A stretch of DNA of 52,846 bases from a virus: the IMG/VR virus record IMGVR_UViG_3300032083_000594, positions 1-52,846 of that record; one strand, written 5' to 3'. The position numbers were made by a program, and so were the translations under genes. Below, in pieces: positions 23,162 through 32,552 of this stretch. The stretch's first letter is position 1. Every line of letters begins with the position of its first letter. The notes below the pieces were generated by a model. The model was not told the origin of the DNA and did no database searches. It saw only the letters and a list, made by a program, of their open reading frames with translations.

Positions 23162-24312
23162 TATTTTCTTGGCACCCCTAGTAAAGAAAAATCCCTAGCT
23201 CCTTGTCCTAAAGCTCCATATACACCAGCAAGTGTTGTACCAACACCTAATGCAGTTTGTAATGGTGTAGGGTTAGGTATGTTTGTTGTTTGTGTTTGAC
23301 CAGGATATCCACCCATGATTCCTGTTACTTGACCAGCAAATCTATCTAACTGTTCTTGTGGTAAGAATGTTGCTTGTCTTGCTGCCTCTCTTGTTGCATC
23401 AAGTTGTGCTTGTTGTTGCGCCTGGTTCAGTGCGCCCAACTGACCTAAACGTGAAATATCTGTACCTGTTGCTTGTTGTTGTACTTGTCCAAGTTGTGCT
23501 TGTTGTCCAGCTAATCCAGATTGAAATGCACCTAAACCTTGTGTTGCTCCTGCAAACCCTGCTCTTTGTCCAGCAAGTCCTGATTGTGCTTGACTTATAC
23601 CAAATCTATTTGCAATATCTTGTTGTCTAGCTTGTTGCGCTTGACCAAAACCTTGTTGCAAGAGACCGGCTTGTAATAACGCTCGTTCTCTCGCAGCCCC
23701 TGTGCCAAACTCTGCGAGTTGCACTCCCGCTCGACCACTGCCGAGCGCACCCAAAGCTGCCTGCTGATCTCTGATAGACTGTTCTTGTATAGCCTTGTTC
23801 CGATCAAATTCTGAAAGTGTTGCATCAATTACTTGTGATTGATAAGGGGACATAAAATCTTGTACACCTTGTTGAAAAGATGTTGCTCCAGTTCCAATTC
23901 CGCCTAATGTTGTTCCAGCACCAGTTAGTTCTGTTCCTGCAGTTCCTAATTGTCCTAATGCTTGAGTTCCTAGACCAGCAGCTAATGTTGCTTGTGTTTG
24001 TGCTTGTTGTAAAAACGGTTGAAAAGATCCTACACCTTGTTGAGCTAGTGTTTGTGCTTGTGTTTGTAATGCATCTTGACCTGCTACTTGTGGTGCAAGT
24101 CCTGATAAACTTTGTTGTCTTGTTGTAAATTGTTGAGCAGCACTTTGTCTTGCTGCAAAATCACCTGCTGATTCACCAGGTTGTTGTGATATACCAGCAA
24201 GTCCTGTTGATACAACAGGTACACCTGATTGTGCTACTACTTGTTTTGCTAAATCTTGTCCTAGATCTTGAACAAATTGTGCAGGTAAAACTTGTGATTG
24301 TTGAATAGCCAT
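23161..24312 (-). CDS. Gln/Ala/Gly-rich DNA-ejection-like protein
   Basis: 383 residues with very high Gln, Ala, Gly and Leu content, organised as long helices with irregular repeats (GLAGQRAGFAGATQGLGAFQ and similar) and only a few acidic residues. This composition is typical of P22-like injection proteins that form a conduit across the envelope. The gene is flanked by TAATG junctions and by two GGR-motif proteins. Its reverse strand carries long open frames, which are composition shadows. Confidence 0.62.
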   Translation of the reverse strand: MAIQQSQVLPAQFVQDLGQDLAKQVVAQSGVPVVSTGLAGISQQPGESAGDFAARQSAAQQFTTRQQSLSGLAPQVAGQDALQTQAQTLAQQGVGSFQPFLQQAQTQATLAAGLGTQALGQLGTAGTELTGAGTTLGGIGTGATSFQQGVQDFMSPYQSQVIDATLSEFDRNKAIQEQSIRDQQAALGALGSGRAGVQLAEFGTGAARERALLQAGLLQQGFGQAQQARQQDIANRFGISQAQSGLAGQRAGFAGATQGLGAFQSGLAGQQAQLGQVQQQATGTDISRLGQLGALNQAQQQAQLDATREAARQATFLPQEQLDRFAGQVTGIMGGYPGQTQTTNIPNPTPLQTALGVGTTLAGVYGALGQGARDFSLLGVPRK

Positions 24313-25712
24313 TATAATACTTCCTCTAGTCTTTGTGATGTTTGAAACATTTTACGTGCGCCTTCTAATCCTTGCGATTCCTCTGATACTTCACCTCCGG
24401 ATTCGAGGTTCTTCATCATGTTATACATAACTTCTGCACCTTTGTCTACATCTCCTTCACCTGCATTTCTAACAGCATCAGCTGTAAATACAAACTCATT
24501 CTTTGATAATCTTGCAGGTACGTCATCTGCTTTTTCCATACGTCCTATTGGAACGAATCCACCTTCAGCTCTTAAATCCATTTCTTTACCATCCATATCT
24601 AATAGTGGCATTGTTTTTTTTGCAACCGGTTCGTTCATAGATCCACCTTCAGCTTTAAATCTTCTTGCTAAATATTCATCAGGATTAGCTCTAATAGTTT
24701 CTATAGGTATTCCTGTTTCATCTGAAATTTGTTGTGCCTCTGCCTCTTGTTCAGGTGTTAAAGCACCTGCTATTGTTGATGCAAGAGTAATACCACCCGT
24801 TACAGTTGGCATTAAAGATCCACCACCTTTTGTTAAACCTAATGCAGGAAGTATACCTTCCTTAAAAGGAACAAATGCTTCACCCACTTTTGATCCTGCT
24901 TGACCAAGTAATGTTCCTCTTAAACCACTAAGTCCACCAAATTGTGTAGCTCCTAAATATCCTAATCCACCTAATAATGCAGTCCTACCTAATGGTGACT
25001 TTGCAATCTTCTTGACTGTTCTTCCAACTTTCTTAACAAGTTTACCTAAAAAATATTGTTGTCTTCCTGTTTCAAGGTCCATGATCCCACCTTCGTAAGG
25101 CATGCCACCTCCTGCTAGTCCTGCTCTACCACCTTCTGCTGCATACCTAAGTCTTAAACCTTCTAAACTTTCTAAATCTTCAGTATCTTGTTCTGGTTCT
25201 TGTGCCATGATGCTTGGTGCTTGAGCTACCATTGGTGATAAAATTATTTCTGGCCCTTCTGGATTACCGCCCACGTTATCATCTTCATCGTTATCATCCA
25301 TTAAAGTAACCGTACGTGTTTTTTTTGGTCCAAAAATACCTCTTGCTACTACTGTACCTAAAGTTGTTGGAATATCCAAAACCTTTGCTATTCCAAGACC
25401 GACTGTGTTTACAATTGGATTAAATTTATCAAGGAAGTTAAAAGAGCTAGATTTATAAGCATCAGGATTTTTTTCAAAATTTTTTTCAAAATCTTTTTGT
25501 CTGTCTGTTTGAATTCTACTTCTAGTTAAACCAGATGATGTCACAAAATCTCTTCCAGAGTCCCGTTGTGTTGCACCACCACCTGGAGGTCCACCATAAG
25601 CACCTGTACCTTTAGCTTCATCTCCACGATCTTGTGGACCACCAGATCTAAGTCCTATTCGTCCACCGTTTGCTAATAATTGTTTTGCGATTTGAGTTCT
25701 AGTTATGGCCAT
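24312..25712 (-). CDS. Virion-region protein with two GGR motifs and a conserved C-terminal block
   Basis: 466 residues. GGRIGL at 16-21 and GGRAGL at 194-199, further Gly-Gly motifs (KAEGGSMNEP, RAEGGFVPIGR), hydrophobic Gly/Leu-rich middle (LGRTALLGGLGYLGATQFGG) and a C-terminal block DVPARLSKNEFVFTADAVRN that looks conserved. The membrane-like middle plus glycine motifs suggest an internal or ejection component. Function unknown. Confidence 0.55.
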   Translation of the reverse strand: MAITRTQIAKQLLANGGRIGLRSGGPQDRGDEAKGTGAYGGPPGGGATQRDSGRDFVTSSGLTRSRIQTDRQKDFEKNFEKNPDAYKSSSFNFLDKFNPIVNTVGLGIAKVLDIPTTLGTVVARGIFGPKKTRTVTLMDDNDEDDNVGGNPEGPEIILSPMVAQAPSIMAQEPEQDTEDLESLEGLRLRYAAEGGRAGLAGGGMPYEGGIMDLETGRQQYFLGKLVKKVGRTVKKIAKSPLGRTALLGGLGYLGATQFGGLSGLRGTLLGQAGSKVGEAFVPFKEGILPALGLTKGGGSLMPTVTGGITLASTIAGALTPEQEAEAQQISDETGIPIETIRANPDEYLARRFKAEGGSMNEPVAKKTMPLLDMDGKEMDLRAEGGFVPIGRMEKADDVPARLSKNEFVFTADAVRNAGEGDVDKGAEVMYNMMKNLESGGEVSEESQGLEGARKMFQTSQRLEEVL

Positions 25713-25721
25713 CTTACTATT

Positions 25722-25901
25722 CTATTTTGTTTCTCCAAATAAATCAAGGCTTGGCATCACTAAAGTAACATCTTTTCTGATATCATCTGGTGAGATACCT
25801 TTAGCTTTCCATTCATTATCATCTTTATATTGTTCGCCTGTCTTTTTGTTTGTTATTTTTTCTATTATTTTATCAGGTGTTATTGTTGGTAAATCAGTCA
25901 T
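25722..25901 (-). CDS. 59-aa hypothetical protein
   Basis: MTDLPTITPDKIIEKITNKK then a polar stretch ending VMPSLDLFGETK. The start overlaps the upstream stop as TAATG; the stop is 9 bp before the next start codon. Small soluble protein in the virion operon; no family recognised. Confidence 0.6.
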   Translation of the reverse strand: MTDLPTITPDKIIEKITNKKTGEQYKDDNEWKAKGISPDDIRKDVTLVMPSLDLFGETK

Positions 25902-26242
25902 TATGTTGTTACCTCTCGTGGCTGTATTTCTAATATTGAAGCTATAACGTGCAGCTCATTCGCTTCAGCAGCTTGTACTTTTAACACTTCACTTTCTTCC
26001 ATAATTAAAGGCTGTGTTAAAAGTTCTGTTGTTGCTTTAGACCCTATTGCTTTATCTTTAAATAAATTAAAGATAGTGCCACTAGCATTTACTAGGGTTA
26101 TTGTTATTGTAGTTCCTGATCCAGCATCCTCAGATACTATTAATGATCTTATAACAGATGACTTAAAACTAGGCACTGTATACAATGTTGTTAAATCTGT
26201 TGTAGTTAAATCTACTTTTTTATTTATAAAACTATTTGCCAT
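25901..26242 (-). CDS. Small beta-rich virion-region protein
   Basis: 113 residues, Thr/Ser/Val-rich, alternating beta pattern (LTTTDLTTLYTVPSFKSSVI, then TTITITLVNASGTIFNLF). It has the look of a virion decoration or tail accessory domain. TAATG at both ends. Confidence 0.55.
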   Translation of the reverse strand: MANSFINKKVDLTTTDLTTLYTVPSFKSSVIRSLIVSEDAGSGTTITITLVNASGTIFNLFKDKAIGSKATTELLTQPLIMEESEVLKVQAAEANELHVIASILEIQPREVTT

Positions 26243-26406
26243 TAATTTAAAAAGAAGTTTTGTGCTTCTACTTCATCCTTTAATTCTTCTTGAAACGTCG
26301 TGTTTAATTTTTCTACAATTGCATCTAAATCTCTAACTTGAGATTCTGCAACAGTAATATCATATTCTCTACTAGCTCTTGTTAAAACTTGTACTATTTT
26401 TGCCAT
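26242..26406 (-). CDS. 54-aa helical protein
   Basis: MAKIVQVLTRASREYDITVA followed by a charged helix ending QNFFLN. Linked on both sides by TAATG overlaps between the tail protein gene and the 113-aa gene. Function unknown; consistent frame and start context support it. Confidence 0.6.
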   Translation of the reverse strand: MAKIVQVLTRASREYDITVAESQVRDLDAIVEKLNTTFQEELKDEVEAQNFFLN

Positions 26407-28583
26407 TATCTTCTTCCATCTGGTTGTGTATCTAGTCTAAAAGTTCCTAGTTTCCAACTTTGACTACTTGCTGTATTTTCTACTTTCATTGCTATTGCTC
26501 TTGCTCTTGCACGTGTGTCTATTTTTTTAGTAGAAGTTGTAAGATCAAATGGTCCAAGAGGTGAACTTGATTGCGAATCATTAGGGTAATTTTTTAATTG
26601 TAATGTAACTCGAGTTGTTCCAGTCTGACTTATAAAGTCAGGTACAAATCTTCTTATCTTCATTAAATATTCACCATCTCCTCTAAATGTTGCAACACCT
26701 GTTTGTTGACCCGTTTGAGCCCTTGCTTGTGTAATATCAAAATCTCCTGATGAGATATTTGAAGTGATTGCAGTTATGACTCCATTTTTATTTTGGTCAG
26801 TTCCTATTTCATGTTCATAATAAGTTGTTATACCTTCTGTATTTCCAACCACATCAAACGATGTATCCGTATCTGCATCGTATTCTGTTGCATGCGGAGT
26901 TCCAAATACAGCAGAGTCTCTCCACATAGTTCTAGAGAGTGTTCCATTAGTCCATACAGGTCTTTGTGGTGATGAATCAAAATAATTATATGTAACTTGT
27001 CTATTTACAACTGATGATGTAGATGTTGGATAAAACCATATTACTTCACCAAACAAGTTATTTAATCCAGCAGACACCATTTGATTACCAGAGTCTAGAT
27101 TGATGTCATCAAAAACAAAATCTTCTACCAAACAAGGTAATGATTCTAATTTACCAGCATATCTAAAGAAACCATTCTCTGACATCCAATACGCAGCACC
27201 ATCAACTTCTACACATGCATTCTGTCCAACCAAACCACAGTTAGTTCCAACTTGTGCAAACGCAAAAGTAAATGGTTGACCAACAAAACGTTGAGTAAAC
27301 AATGCAGTATCAGTCCAAACATAAAGTGCATCTCTACCTCTGATTGCTCCTATGATCCGTGATCCATCGGCCAATCTCTGTGTGCCAGCGGTATTAGTTG
27401 CTGTAGGTGTGTATGTGTTTATATCTTCTTGGTCCGAGAACCTAATGAACATATCGTCTTGTGTTGACGTATCACCAATAGTTGTTTCAGTACCATAAAA
27501 TACTAAGTGACGATCGGGAGTAGATACAACCATATGTCTTGATGCTGTAGGTGCGCCTGATATAATTGTTGCTCTTGTTGTCGTTGCATTTGATAATGAA
27601 GAGTCCCATTCAAAAACAGCGTTGTTATGTATTAAACAAATTGCTTTGTCTCCAAAATTATCAATCGACCACATACCTGGTTCAATAATTAAATCTCCAG
27701 ATGCTGCTTCACCCCATGCAACATAATCGGTTGAATTTGTAACTGTTGCACCATCACTATGAGATGCTGCTGTTGTTCCAGCAACTCCTCTTGTTAAACC
27801 CGTTAGTGTATTACCACTAACTCCAGTGTAAGAAATTTCTTCTGATCCTATAATAATAAAATTAGTTCCAGTGCTAGGAAATAAAGAAGCGTCCGCTAAA
27901 GTAAGAGTGGTTACAGAATCGTTGATTGCACCATCTAAAGTAGTTGTAACTGCTCCAGCAGCTTCTCCACCCCATGAACCTAATCCATATCCAAATCCTT
28001 TTGCTTGTACTGCTGGACCCACAGTGTAGTAATGTTGAACTCTAATGCCACCTGATGTTGTTGCACCAGATCCTGATTCGTTTGATGGCATTGTAATAGT
28101 TAAAGTTGTAGTTGTAGGTACAGATGTCACCATAAATTTTTTATCATCAAAATCAGAAGCACTAAAATTTGAATTAGTTATTGAAGTAAAACTATCTAAA
28201 AGAATAATATCGTCCTCTTGTATATTGTGTGCTGATGAAAATGTTATTGTAACTGTAGGAGATCCATTAGTTGTACTAAATGCGTTTGTTAATGTTGTAG
28301 TAGATTTAATAGGATGTATGTCATAAAATATACCCCCTGAATATGCATATAAAATTCTATTTGTTCCTATAATAGCATATTTTCTACCTAAACTATTTAC
28401 AAAATGATGAAGACCTCTAGCGGCCCCTGTTAATTCATCTGTTCCTAGTTGTTTCCAACCTCCTATTTTTTCAGGTGTTCCGTATCTAAATCTAACGTTA
28501 TCACAATCCACCCATTGGCCCTCAGCTGTGGTTTCTGAAATTTGTTTATTTATACCTGGTTGAAAACCTATTTTCTGTAACAT
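26406..28583 (-). CDS. Large tail/virion beta protein, 725 aa (P22 gp10-like candidate)
   Basis: Begins FQPGINKQISETTAEGQW, then VDCDNVRFRYGTPEKIGGWK and GLHHFVNSLGRKYAIIGTNR, suggesting repeated blades of a beta-propeller. Two Thr/Ser-rich beta insertions follow, one containing IIIGSEEISYTGVSGNTLTG, a turn-rich module of a kind common in phage tail proteins. The length and position in a P22-like set suggest a tail needle/hub or stabilisation protein like gp10; the identification is tentative. AAGGA precedes the ATG. A heptad pair at 27354-27367 encodes part of DGSRII. Confidence 0.55.
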   Translation of the reverse strand: MLQKIGFQPGINKQISETTAEGQWVDCDNVRFRYGTPEKIGGWKQLGTDELTGAARGLHHFVNSLGRKYAIIGTNRILYAYSGGIFYDIHPIKSTTTLTNAFSTTNGSPTVTITFSSAHNIQEDDIILLDSFTSITNSNFSASDFDDKKFMVTSVPTTTTLTITMPSNESGSGATTSGGIRVQHYYTVGPAVQAKGFGYGLGSWGGEAAGAVTTTLDGAINDSVTTLTLADASLFPSTGTNFIIIGSEEISYTGVSGNTLTGLTRGVAGTTAASHSDGATVTNSTDYVAWGEAASGDLIIEPGMWSIDNFGDKAICLIHNNAVFEWDSSLSNATTTRATIISGAPTASRHMVVSTPDRHLVFYGTETTIGDTSTQDDMFIRFSDQEDINTYTPTATNTAGTQRLADGSRIIGAIRGRDALYVWTDTALFTQRFVGQPFTFAFAQVGTNCGLVGQNACVEVDGAAYWMSENGFFRYAGKLESLPCLVEDFVFDDINLDSGNQMVSAGLNNLFGEVIWFYPTSTSSVVNRQVTYNYFDSSPQRPVWTNGTLSRTMWRDSAVFGTPHATEYDADTDTSFDVVGNTEGITTYYEHEIGTDQNKNGVITAITSNISSGDFDITQARAQTGQQTGVATFRGDGEYLMKIRRFVPDFISQTGTTRVTLQLKNYPNDSQSSSPLGPFDLTTSTKKIDTRARARAIAMKVENTASSQSWKLGTFRLDTQPDGRR

Positions 28584-28615
28584 ATATGTCCTTATTTATT
28601 AAAAATCTTAATAAA

Positions 28616-28648
28616 GCAAGTGAGTATGTGTGGTGTAATACTCACTCG
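28616..28648 (-). terminator. Terminator-like hairpin
   Basis: Perfect 9-bp stem AGTGAGTAT (28619-28627) / ATACTCACT (28638-28646), extended by outer GC pairs around one mismatch; leftward it is followed by TTTATTAAG and then a second AT-rich inverted repeat. It lies after the oxygenase genes and before the 725-aa tail gene, the largest gap in this region. The T run is imperfect. Confidence 0.5.
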
Positions 28649-28672
28649 CCAATGTTTTATATCAATCTTTAC

Positions 28673-29296
28673 TTATAAAATCAACTCAGCTAAGTCTCGA
28701 TTTGGCCCTATTTTACCTTTGAGGAAAGTATTAAATGCAAGACTTATTCTAGTATTAGAACCCCTTTTATTATCCACTTGATGAGTTGTAGAAGATGGAA
28801 ACATTATTATCTCACCAGTTTCTACCGGAAAAAACCAAGAAGAAGAATTATATGGGTTATATTTATCTTTATTAATTTCAGGGGATATTTGTTTATATGA
28901 TATTGGATTAAAAAATTTTATTAAATCAGTTTCTTTGTTTGAATCAATATACAAAACACCTGATGCAAATGAATTAGGATGTTCATGTTTATGATGAAAT
29001 TCATTTTCTTCCGTATAATTTAACCAAGACTGAGTTACATAAATTTTTATATCTTTCTTTGGACAAACAACATTATTTAAATAACTTTGACAAACTTCAT
29101 CCACAAATTGTTTAATATTTTTAAGTTCAGGTCTATTTAAAATATAATTATCTTTAGTATGAATATTACCTGAGTTGTTTACACAGTAATTTTTTTGATC
29201 ATTTACAAATTCTAATTCTTTTTCTGTAAATTCTCTACCTATATCTGTCATGTAAACAGGAATTGGAAATAGTCCATGAATTTTATAATCTTTCAT
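28673..29296 (-). CDS. 2OG-Fe(II) oxygenase (TIGR02466-like)
   Basis: 207 residues from the ATG at 29296 (TAATG with the upstream oxygenase). The start GLFPIPVYMTDIG is typical of this family; iron ligands lie in HHKHEHPNSF (101-110), with distal H172 (STTHQVDN) and R183 (NTRISLAFN). It hydroxylates an unknown substrate using 2-oxoglutarate and oxygen. The upstream TTG/GTG-type extension of the frame is rejected in favour of the coupled ATG. It forms a two-gene oxygenase unit. Confidence 0.78.
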   Translation of the reverse strand: MKDYKIHGLFPIPVYMTDIGREFTEKELEFVNDQKNYCVNNSGNIHTKDNYILNRPELKNIKQFVDEVCQSYLNNVVCPKKDIKIYVTQSWLNYTEENEFHHKHEHPNSFASGVLYIDSNKETDLIKFFNPISYKQISPEINKDKYNPYNSSSWFFPVETGEIIMFPSSTTHQVDNKRGSNTRISLAFNTFLKGKIGPNRDLAELIL

Positions 29297-29883
29297 TAAT
29301 AACACCAAGATACAAATGAATATCTTGTTCCTTTTGTAACTGGTTTAACTAAATGTGGATATAAAAATACTGATGGAAATATTATAACATCTCCAGGTTT
29401 AAATTTTATTTGATAGTCATCAAACATAATAAATTCTCCACCTTCATAATCATCATTTAAAACACCAACAATACTTAAAATTGGTATACCTCTTTTTTCA
29501 CCTGTAAATAAACTATGAATGTGATCACAATGTTTAGACATTATTTGATTTTTATTATATCTATTAAATCTTAATTTGTAAAAACCTTTCCAACCATCAA
29601 ATTGTGGTCCACTTATTTTGTCAATAACAATATATTTTTCTAATGCTTTCCAAGTTAATCTCATTAACTCTTCTATATAAGTTAAATCATCTCCATAGCA
29701 AACATCAAGTTCTCTTTCACCATTTTTATCAAATTCATTATAATTCTGTGTGCTTGTATAAAAATGTCTTTGCCATGTTTTATTTTTTTTTAATTCTTTT
29801 AAAGAATCATCTAAAATATTTTGAGGAATCCAATTATCTAAATGAAGTATGTAATTTTTTAAATCTAAAGATTGTTTTTTCAC
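29296..29883 (-). CDS. 2OG-Fe(II) oxygenase (prolyl-4-hydroxylase-like)
   Basis: 195 residues. Iron site H118-C-D120 (SKHCDHIHS), distal H177 (LYPHLVKPV) and R187 (TRYSFVSW), with the jelly-roll stretch GVLNDDYEGGEFIMFDDYQI and FKPGDVIIFPS. All catalytic residues are present, so activity is expected. Located just downstream of tail fibre genes, it might modify virion proteins or glycans, or act on host targets. Confidence 0.82.
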   Translation of the reverse strand: MKKQSLDLKNYILHLDNWIPQNILDDSLKELKKNKTWQRHFYTSTQNYNEFDKNGERELDVCYGDDLTYIEELMRLTWKALEKYIVIDKISGPQFDGWKGFYKLRFNRYNKNQIMSKHCDHIHSLFTGEKRGIPILSIVGVLNDDYEGGEFIMFDDYQIKFKPGDVIIFPSVFLYPHLVKPVTKGTRYSFVSWCY

Positions 29884-29907
29884 ACCACTAAAAATATATT
29901 TGTTTTA

Positions 29908-30285
29908 TTATTCTCGTAAATCCCAAGTTTGATCTGTTTCATTCCAATTATATACTTGACCATCTGTAGGATAAGAAACAGGTGCTTCCCATTGACAAGT
30001 ATCTTCATTTATTGTCCAACTGTCATAAGGTTTTATTGGAATAAAAGCATCTCTTGTTTGATCGTATCTTCCACCAACAGTAGCATAATTTTTTCTAAAA
30101 GGTGTACCACCCAATTTATGTTCACCAGCAAAAGTATTGTAAGACGTCTGTATCCAAGTGTCAGCTGTATTGTAAATACTATTTAAAAAATCCGCACCAG
30201 CTTGTTCAGTTGTAGCAATATCATTGTGTACCACCTCGACTCTTTCAACTATGCTTCCAGTTCCTATTTTTGCAAAATGTGCCAT
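29908..30285 (-). CDS. Tail-associated protein (marine phage type)
   Basis: 125 residues: MAHFAKIGTGSIVERVEVVH, EQAGADFLNS, RKNYATVGGRYDQTRDAFIP, KPYDSWTINEDTCQWEAPVS, ending YNWNETDQTWD. This arrangement is familiar from small structural proteins of marine cyanophages and related viruses, placed beside tail fibres. Likely a fibre or baseplate accessory. It is 9 bp downstream of the fibre gene. Confidence 0.6.
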   Translation of the reverse strand: MAHFAKIGTGSIVERVEVVHNDIATTEQAGADFLNSIYNTADTWIQTSYNTFAGEHKLGGTPFRKNYATVGGRYDQTRDAFIPIKPYDSWTINEDTCQWEAPVSYPTDGQVYNWNETDQTWDLRE

Positions 30286-30294
30286 AATAATCTC

Positions 30295-32541
30295 CTACGC
30301 TGTGTAAGTTCCACTTCCTGTAAATTTAATAATTGTATCTTCTCCGTCTGTTGTAACAGTTGGAGAACCACTTGTTGTGCCTGGATAAGCCGCTGTTCTT
30401 ACTCTTAAGATAACAACTCCACTTCCACCATTTCCAGATGAACCACCACCATCTGTTCCACCAGATCCACTTCCTGTATTTGCAGCTGCAGCAGTTGAAT
30501 TTCCTGAAGGTAAAACACCATCTGTTCCGCCACCAGCACCACCGTCTCCCGGTGCGCCACCTCCACCGCCACCAAAGTTACTTGCAGTTCCTGTTATTCC
30601 AGATACTAAACCATCTCCACCATTTTCTGAAGGTGCTCCAAAACCAGCTTCTCCAGTTCCTCCACCGCCACCAGTTCCACCAATACCACCATCAAAACCT
30701 TCTCCTGCAGTACCTAAACCATTTGGTGAACTACCTGGTGCAGAACTACCGCCACCACAACCGCCGTCTTTTGCAGCTACTGCTGATGGAGAATTATAAC
30801 CACCTCCACCTCCGCCACCTGTAGTTACTGAAATAATTTTTCCTCCCTTTTGAGCACGAAGAGAAGAACTTGAACCATTATTACCAGCATTGTTTGGACT
30901 AACGCCCCCACCTCCACCACCAACAGTTACAGTATAAACATCTCCTGCGGTTACCACTCCTGTGCCTTGTTTTAAACCTCCAGCACCTCCGCCACCACCA
31001 GAGTTTGCACCACCAGATGCTCCTCCAGCAAGATTTAAAAAACGTAAAATAGTTTGAGTTTTATCTGCAACAACACTATCTAGTTTTGGAATCCAACCTT
31101 TTGTTGAACCAGAATAAACTAATATGACGTGCTGTCCATTTTCATTATATACTGGAACAGAAGAACCTGTGCCTTGAAAATTTAAACCATTGTCAGCTAA
31201 AGTTACAGAATGAGTTCCCCATGATCTTGAATAATCTGCAAGTTCTATAATATCTCCAACACTAGCAGAAGATGGTAAAGTTACTACTACATCTCCAGAA
31301 GCAGTATTAATCCAAAAACCTTGTCCGGCTACTGCTGTAAAGTCAGCAGTTTTTATAGATGATTGCCATTGTGTTCCACCAGATGCATCAGTAAAAGATA
31401 AAGCACCTGATCCATTTGTTTTTAATACTTGATCTGCTGATCCATCAGCATTTGGAAAAGTTAATCCATCAAGAACAATGTTTCCTGAACCATTTGGTGT
31501 AATAGCAATATTACCATTAGCTGCATCTGTAATTTGAATTACTCCAGAATCTGTTCCACCATTTGTATTTAAAATTAAATCAGTTGCTCCACCAGTTGTT
31601 AGTGTAAGTGTTCCAGCACCATTTGAAGCTATTGTTGCCGCAGCACCTGAGTCACCAACTGTTAATGTATCAGCAGATGCTACTACATCTCCAGTTCCGT
31701 TTGGAGTAAGAGTTATGTTACCGTTTGAACCATCTGTAATTGTTATATTTCCAGAATTTGTTCCTGAGTTAGTATCTAATATTAAATCATGTGCTCCACT
31801 AGATGTAACAGTAGCGTTTGCAGATCCTGTTCCAACTTTAGTTTCACCACTTCCTTTTGGAATAATAGCTACGTCAATATTTGTATCTCCACCTGTTGCA
31901 GATATACTCGGTGCATTACCAGTTGCTGCATTTGTAATATCAAATTGATTTACTGCAGAAGCTGTAGTTTGAAATATAATTTGTTCATTACCATTCTCAT
32001 CAGTAATGCCATGAGCATCATCAAATGAAATATTAAATGAATTAGTATCTAGATTGCCACCTAATTGTGGTGATGTATCGTCAACAACATCACTTATACC
32101 AGTTCCAATCGCTAGTGTATCTATATCAGGATTAGTTCCATCGTTTGCTGTTGCAAATACAATTTTGTCTCCTTTATTTGTTGCTGAAAAAGTAAATGAA
32201 TCTCCTGATCCAGAAGCATATTTAAATTGTACTGTGTAAGCTCCTGAAGTTGAATTTCTTAAAATATAAAAGTTTTGTACATCAATTGGAATTGTAACTA
32301 TTTGATTACCTGTGATCGTTCCAGTAAATTCTATCATTCTGTGTGCAAGTTCTGCACCAGTTGATCCATCAGAAACAGCTAAAGCTGTAGTTTGTGCACC
32401 ACCTGCTATTGATTTTGCAATGTAGCCACCTGAAATTTGTTCAATAACCTGTAAATTGGTATTAGTTTTTGTTCCCCATGTACCGGCATTTTCACCAGTT
32501 GCTTGAAGTTCTACACCAAGAGGTGTGTATGTTGATGCCAT
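30295..32541 (-). CDS. Tail fibre / adhesin with glycine-rich tip, 748 aa
   Basis: The N-terminus (TYTPLGVELQATGENAGTWG) is typical of marine phage fibres. The middle is a run of beta repeats (NGNITLTPNGTGDVVASAD, NGNIAITPNGSGNIVLDG and similar), likely a triple beta-helix. From about residue 508 to 710 the chain is dominated by glycine runs (GGGGGAGG, GGGGGGGY), then GNGGSGVVILRVRTA and a short beta end. Glycine-rich tips form polyglycine-II bundles in T-even adhesins and carry receptor specificity. DNA for this part spans about 30,415-31,020. Confidence 0.78.
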   Translation of the reverse strand: MASTYTPLGVELQATGENAGTWGTKTNTNLQVIEQISGGYIAKSIAGGAQTTALAVSDGSTGAELAHRMIEFTGTITGNQIVTIPIDVQNFYILRNSTSGAYTVQFKYASGSGDSFTFSATNKGDKIVFATANDGTNPDIDTLAIGTGISDVVDDTSPQLGGNLDTNSFNISFDDAHGITDENGNEQIIFQTTASAVNQFDITNAATGNAPSISATGGDTNIDVAIIPKGSGETKVGTGSANATVTSSGAHDLILDTNSGTNSGNITITDGSNGNITLTPNGTGDVVASADTLTVGDSGAAATIASNGAGTLTLTTGGATDLILNTNGGTDSGVIQITDAANGNIAITPNGSGNIVLDGLTFPNADGSADQVLKTNGSGALSFTDASGGTQWQSSIKTADFTAVAGQGFWINTASGDVVVTLPSSASVGDIIELADYSRSWGTHSVTLADNGLNFQGTGSSVPVYNENGQHVILVYSGSTKGWIPKLDSVVADKTQTILRFLNLAGGASGGANSGGGGGAGGLKQGTGVVTAGDVYTVTVGGGGGGVSPNNAGNNGSSSSLRAQKGGKIISVTTGGGGGGGYNSPSAVAAKDGGCGGGSSAPGSSPNGLGTAGEGFDGGIGGTGGGGGTGEAGFGAPSENGGDGLVSGITGTASNFGGGGGGAPGDGGAGGGTDGVLPSGNSTAAAANTGSGSGGTDGGGSSGNGGSGVVILRVRTAAYPGTTSGSPTVTTDGEDTIIKFTGSGTYTA

Positions 32542-32552
32542 AAATTTTTCTC

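Noticed and set aside
23358-24128. Leu/Val/Gln-rich rightward frames opposite the Gln-rich protein
   Set aside because: CAA/GCA-rich codons read in reverse give TTG/TGC runs; these are composition shadows.
30438-30824. 128-codon rightward frame rich in His, Leu and Gln
   Set aside because: It is the antisense shadow of the glycine-rich adhesin tip (GGN codons read backwards); low complexity and no start context.
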